NCBI GenBank assembly: GCA_017625725.1
Contig: JAGAKH010000109.1
Span: 1 to 34,258 of the forward strand
Direction of reading: 5' to 3'
Length of the DNA stretch: 34,258 nucleotides
DNA from: Bacteroidales bacterium
Lineage (GTDB): Bacteria; Bacteroidota; Bacteroidia; Bacteroidales; UBA932
Shown piece by piece: positions 31,891-34,258 of the stretch (position 1 is the stretch's first letter; every line of letters starts with the position of its first letter). Under the pieces are notes generated by a model. That model was given only the letters and a program-made list of their open reading frames with translations, was not told the origin of the DNA and made no database searches. The translations under genes were made by a program, and so were the position numbers.

Positions 31891-33126
31891 TTAATGTATC
31901 TGATAAATCACGATATTACCCGGAGACACCGTGGTCTTTCCGGAAACTGCCGCCGTCTTGTACCCCATGTTGTCATACAAGGTCGCCTTGGAGGAAAATT
32001 CTATTTCCAGATCCATGGATGACTTGTAATCCTTGTTGACAATGGCAATATAACGGTTACCGTCCTTGACTACCTGAGACACCACTGCCCCTTTATCACT
32101 TGTCTTCAAGCTTGAAATTCCTGCCGGCATTTCCGTAAGAGCCTTGGTACCATATGGAATTTCGACACCTGTATGCCAGACATCGGTAACTTCAGCACCA
32201 AGAAAGATCTTGGCCAAGGCCTGCAGTTCTTCATTCACCTTCTTCGCCCTGTCGTAAACCTGTGTCTTTGCATTACGATATATTCCATGGAATGTAAAAT
32301 ACTGGAATCCTTGGATTCCGTAGGCAAGATTGCTGAACATCTGTACCCTCAGTTCTTCAAGGGTCGGAACGGGATAGGTTACATCTTCAAGATAATGTGC
32401 AAGAGAAAGAGCAAAGGCCCATGTAGGAATCTTCTTGGCCCTGCCCATCCTGCGGATATCTTCAAGATTCTTGTACCATTCCGGTCTCAGTGAACTTACT
32501 CCGTCTATTTCCTGGATGGGATAATGGTCGAAGGACAGAAATCTCTGAGGCACCTTTGTCAGAAAGGCATTGACCTTCTGTATGTAGTCATCTATCTTTC
32601 CCCATGCCCAGTTAGGATAGAGGTTTATATAACACGGGTGGGTACTGTCGTATTTCTGAATCTTCTTTACCGCCTCGGCAAGCATGTCTATCTCACTGGT
32701 TTCCGGTTCGTCCTCTATATGATAGGCAAACAGGGCGGGATGGTCCTTCATTCTTGTGACCACATTTCCGGTGTCCGAAAAGATGGCATCACAGCGGAGA
32801 ATACATTTCACTCCGGCCTTCTGGGCATTATCCAGAACTCTCATGACCTCGTCGAGGGTATCATACCATCCGAGATAGACATTGATGCCGCAATCCCTCA
32901 TGAGCTCTAACTTATAATCGCTTTCCTCAGCCGTTATGCCGGTCCATGCGATTATAGGAAACTTTCCGTCGACAGTAAGGCCGGTAAGGTCATAATATGG
33001 AGCCCATGGCTGTCCGGTATCGGTGCTGGTGTACGGTCCGTTTTCTGACGGTGTTTTCTCACAAGCCGTCACCACAAGGGCGACGGCTGCGAGAAAAAAT
33101 GATATGAATTTTCCAAGTCTACTCAT
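31891..33126 (-). CDS. TIM-barrel glycoside hydrolase-like lipoprotein
   Basis: A 411-aa protein. Signal ending VVTAC (lipid Cys22). A probable TIM barrel spans about 50-320 (GKFPIIAWTGITAEESDYKL, INVYLGWYD, KCILRCDAIF) with FAYHIEDEP around 133-141, where Glu140 sits like the acid/base of clan GH-A 'NEP/DEP' motifs. Then SFDHYPIQEID, and a beta-sandwich tail (RYIAIVNKDYKSSMDLEIEF). I do not recognise the family with confidence; the nucleophile is not obvious. The start overlaps the end of the SusE/F-like gene by 8 bases. Confidence 0.7.
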   Translation of the reverse strand: MSRLGKFISFFLAAVALVVTACEKTPSENGPYTSTDTGQPWAPYYDLTGLTVDGKFPIIAWTGITAEESDYKLELMRDCGINVYLGWYDTLDEVMRVLDNAQKAGVKCILRCDAIFSDTGNVVTRMKDHPALFAYHIEDEPETSEIDMLAEAVKKIQKYDSTHPCYINLYPNWAWGKIDDYIQKVNAFLTKVPQRFLSFDHYPIQEIDGVSSLRPEWYKNLEDIRRMGRAKKIPTWAFALSLAHYLEDVTYPVPTLEELRVQMFSNLAYGIQGFQYFTFHGIYRNAKTQVYDRAKKVNEELQALAKIFLGAEVTDVWHTGVEIPYGTKALTEMPAGISSLKTSDKGAVVSQVVKDGNRYIAIVNKDYKSSMDLEIEFSSKATLYDNMGYKTAAVSGKTTVSPGNIVIYQIH

Positions 33127-34258
33127 TTACCTTTGTCAAAGTAACTGTGTTATTCTTCTTGTTGAAGTCGATCTGGTACACGCCTGGAGTGAATGCCTTC
33201 TCGATATTCTGGACTCCGTAATAAAGTACGCCGTCAGCCTTAGCTACGAGATCGTCGTTGAGAGATGTCCAGCCGGTAACATAGGAACCCCAGTTATAAT
33301 CCGAGTAGATATGCATTCCGAAATTGTCGGCCAGATAGATGTGGGTACGGTACTCGTCGGCTGAAATCTGATAGAGTGCAAGAGACTTGCAGACCTCGCC
33401 GTTCTGACCCGCGTAGATACCTGTCTCGACGATAGGGAACTCGATGTAAGGGCTCTGAGGGAAGCTGGCATTCTTTCCGATGATAGTGTGCTTGTTGCTT
33501 GCCGATGAGATATAGTTTCCGAAGTTGAGCCAACCCTTGTCGATCCAGTAACGGAGCTCGTAGTTGTCGCTGACACCGATGTAACGGGCACAGCAGTTAA
33601 CCTCGTCGATGTTCTCGAAGATTCCGGTGTTCACAAAGTCCTTGATTGGCTTATCGAATCCGAAGAAATAAAGCTCGCAACCCTGTGGGAGGCACTGTGT
33701 CCACTGTACGAGGGTTCCGTCGCCCAGATCACCAAGGCCGCTCTTCCAGATGCCTTCGCGGTAGATAACCTTGCCGCTCGCAATGTCGAAACCGACCTTC
33801 CAAGGCTTATTGTTGTATACTGCATAGGCAGCGTCTAGCTGGAATTCGCCGTATTCCTTTCCATTGTCACCCTTGATGGTGAAAGAGGTTCCGATCTCGC
33901 CGCATCCTTCCTCAGTAACGAAGTGTGTGCCGTTGAATACGGTCATGTTCCATGTCTTGCCGTTGTTGTCGGTCAAGGTAAGGGCTGTCGGAGGAAGTTC
34001 TGGTTCTGGCTCCGGCTCCACATTACCATCTGCCTTTATAAGAGTAAGGGCTACAGTGTTGTTTGTCTTGTTGAAGTCGATCTGGTACACGCCTGGAGTG
34101 AATGCCTTCTCGATGTTCTGGACTCCGTAATAAAGTCCGCCGTCAGCCTTAGCTACGAGATCGTCGTTGAGAGATGTCCAGCCGGTAACATAGGAACCCC
34201 AGTTATAATCCGAGTAGATATGCATTCCGAAATTGTCGGCCAGATAGATGTGGGTACG
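33119..34258 (-). CDS. SusE/SusF-like repeat protein (C-terminal part, cut by window edge)
   Basis: The minus-strand frame is open from 34258 to a TAG at 33119, about 379 residues; the start lies right of the window. It is all-beta and consists of modules: a repeat beginning RTHIYLADNFGMHIYSDYNW occurs twice with a 303-residue period, separated by an acidic linker (EPEPEPELPPTALTL) and a domain rich in Trp/Tyr (TWNMTVFNGTHF, KPWKVGFDI, ELRYWIDKGWLNFG). This is the build of surface glycan-binding lipoproteins coded with SusC/D. Glycan binding is inferred from context and aromatic content. It is first in the visible operon. Confidence 0.65.
   Translation of the reverse strand, partial: RTHIYLADNFGMHIYSDYNWGSYVTGWTSLNDDLVAKADGGLYYGVQNIEKAFTPGVYQIDFNKTNNTVALTLIKADGNVEPEPEPELPPTALTLTDNNGKTWNMTVFNGTHFVTEEGCGEIGTSFTIKGDNGKEYGEFQLDAAYAVYNNKPWKVGFDIASGKVIYREGIWKSGLGDLGDGTLVQWTQCLPQGCELYFFGFDKPIKDFVNTGIFENIDEVNCCARYIGVSDNYELRYWIDKGWLNFGNYISSASNKHTIIGKNASFPQSPYIEFPIVETGIYAGQNGEVCKSLALYQISADEYRTHIYLADNFGMHIYSDYNWGSYVTGWTSLNDDLVAKADGVLYYGVQNIEKAFTPGVYQIDFNKKNNTVTLTKVNE
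33161..33349 (-). repeat. 189-bp near-identical repeat, copy 2 (3' copy)
   Basis: This segment matches 34070-34258 with only two base differences (one in each of the motifs CTCGAT(A/G)TTC and AAAGT(A/C)CGCC), 909 bp apart and in the same frame. The flanking sequence is much less alike. The match runs to the window edge and may continue. Confidence 0.9.
34070..34258 (-). repeat. 189-bp near-identical repeat, copy 1 (5' copy, reaches window edge)
   Basis: Partner of 33161-33349: two differences over 189 bp. It encodes the module GMHIYSDYNWGSYVTGWTSL and the following 40 residues. Identity at third codon positions points to recent duplication or gene conversion rather than protein-level selection alone. 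Confidence 0.9.

Overview
The window reads as a Bacteroidales (Bacteroidota) chromosome segment. Evidence: promoters of the phylum type (TTTG, 19-21 nt, TAnnTTTG) in front of many genes, almost no Shine-Dalgarno sequences, A-rich leaders, many Sec or lipoprotein signal peptides, a beta-propeller/AraC sensor, and a glycan-utilisation gene run with GH20 and SusE/F-like proteins. The genus cannot be fixed from this sequence. Nearly all of it is core chromosome; no transposase, integrase, phage gene or CRISPR array is visible.

Layout. 1-1100: start of the S10 ribosomal-protein operon (rplC, rplD, minus strand), unusually beginning at rplC with its own promoter and a 5' hairpin. 1139-2451: a secreted phosphatase with its terminator, divergent from the next block. 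2474-8255 (plus): cdaA (c-di-AMP synthase), mutS2, a small membrane-anchored protein, YraN nuclease-like protein, mannose-1-phosphate guanylyltransferase and YqeY. 8268-10335 (minus): pheS, nitroreductase and a small secreted protein. 10336-12099 (plus): a C69 dipeptidase, tail-to-tail with a ClpB that lacks its N-terminal domain. 12083-17037 (minus): a sigma-54 type activator, lptE, a small helical protein, secG, then clpB, with two mutually exclusive hairpins in the secG-clpB gap. 17173-18810 (plus): a major OmpA/TPR-like lipoprotein with strongly biased codons.

18811-19758 is the main stretch without genes. It holds a strong terminator, three tandem copies of a 53-bp GC-rich repeat, a set of stable hairpins and a candidate structured RNA behind a -7 box. 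It is followed by tRNA-Gly(GCC) on the minus strand. This is the least explained part of the window.

19893-25869 (minus): a membrane-spanning AraC regulator with a periplasmic propeller, aspS, and a secreted tandem alpha/beta hydrolase. 25978-26790 (plus): rsmA. 26808-28154 (minus): a three-gene ECF sigma factor operon with two small membrane proteins. 28457-29101 (plus): an iron-sulfur flavoprotein-like reductase. 29154-34258 (minus): one tight operon reading from the right edge, with a SusE/F-like repeat protein (cut by the window), two clan GH-A type lipoproteins and a GH20 beta-hexosaminidase. This is probably the downstream half of a polysaccharide utilisation locus whose SusC/SusD pair would lie beyond the right edge.
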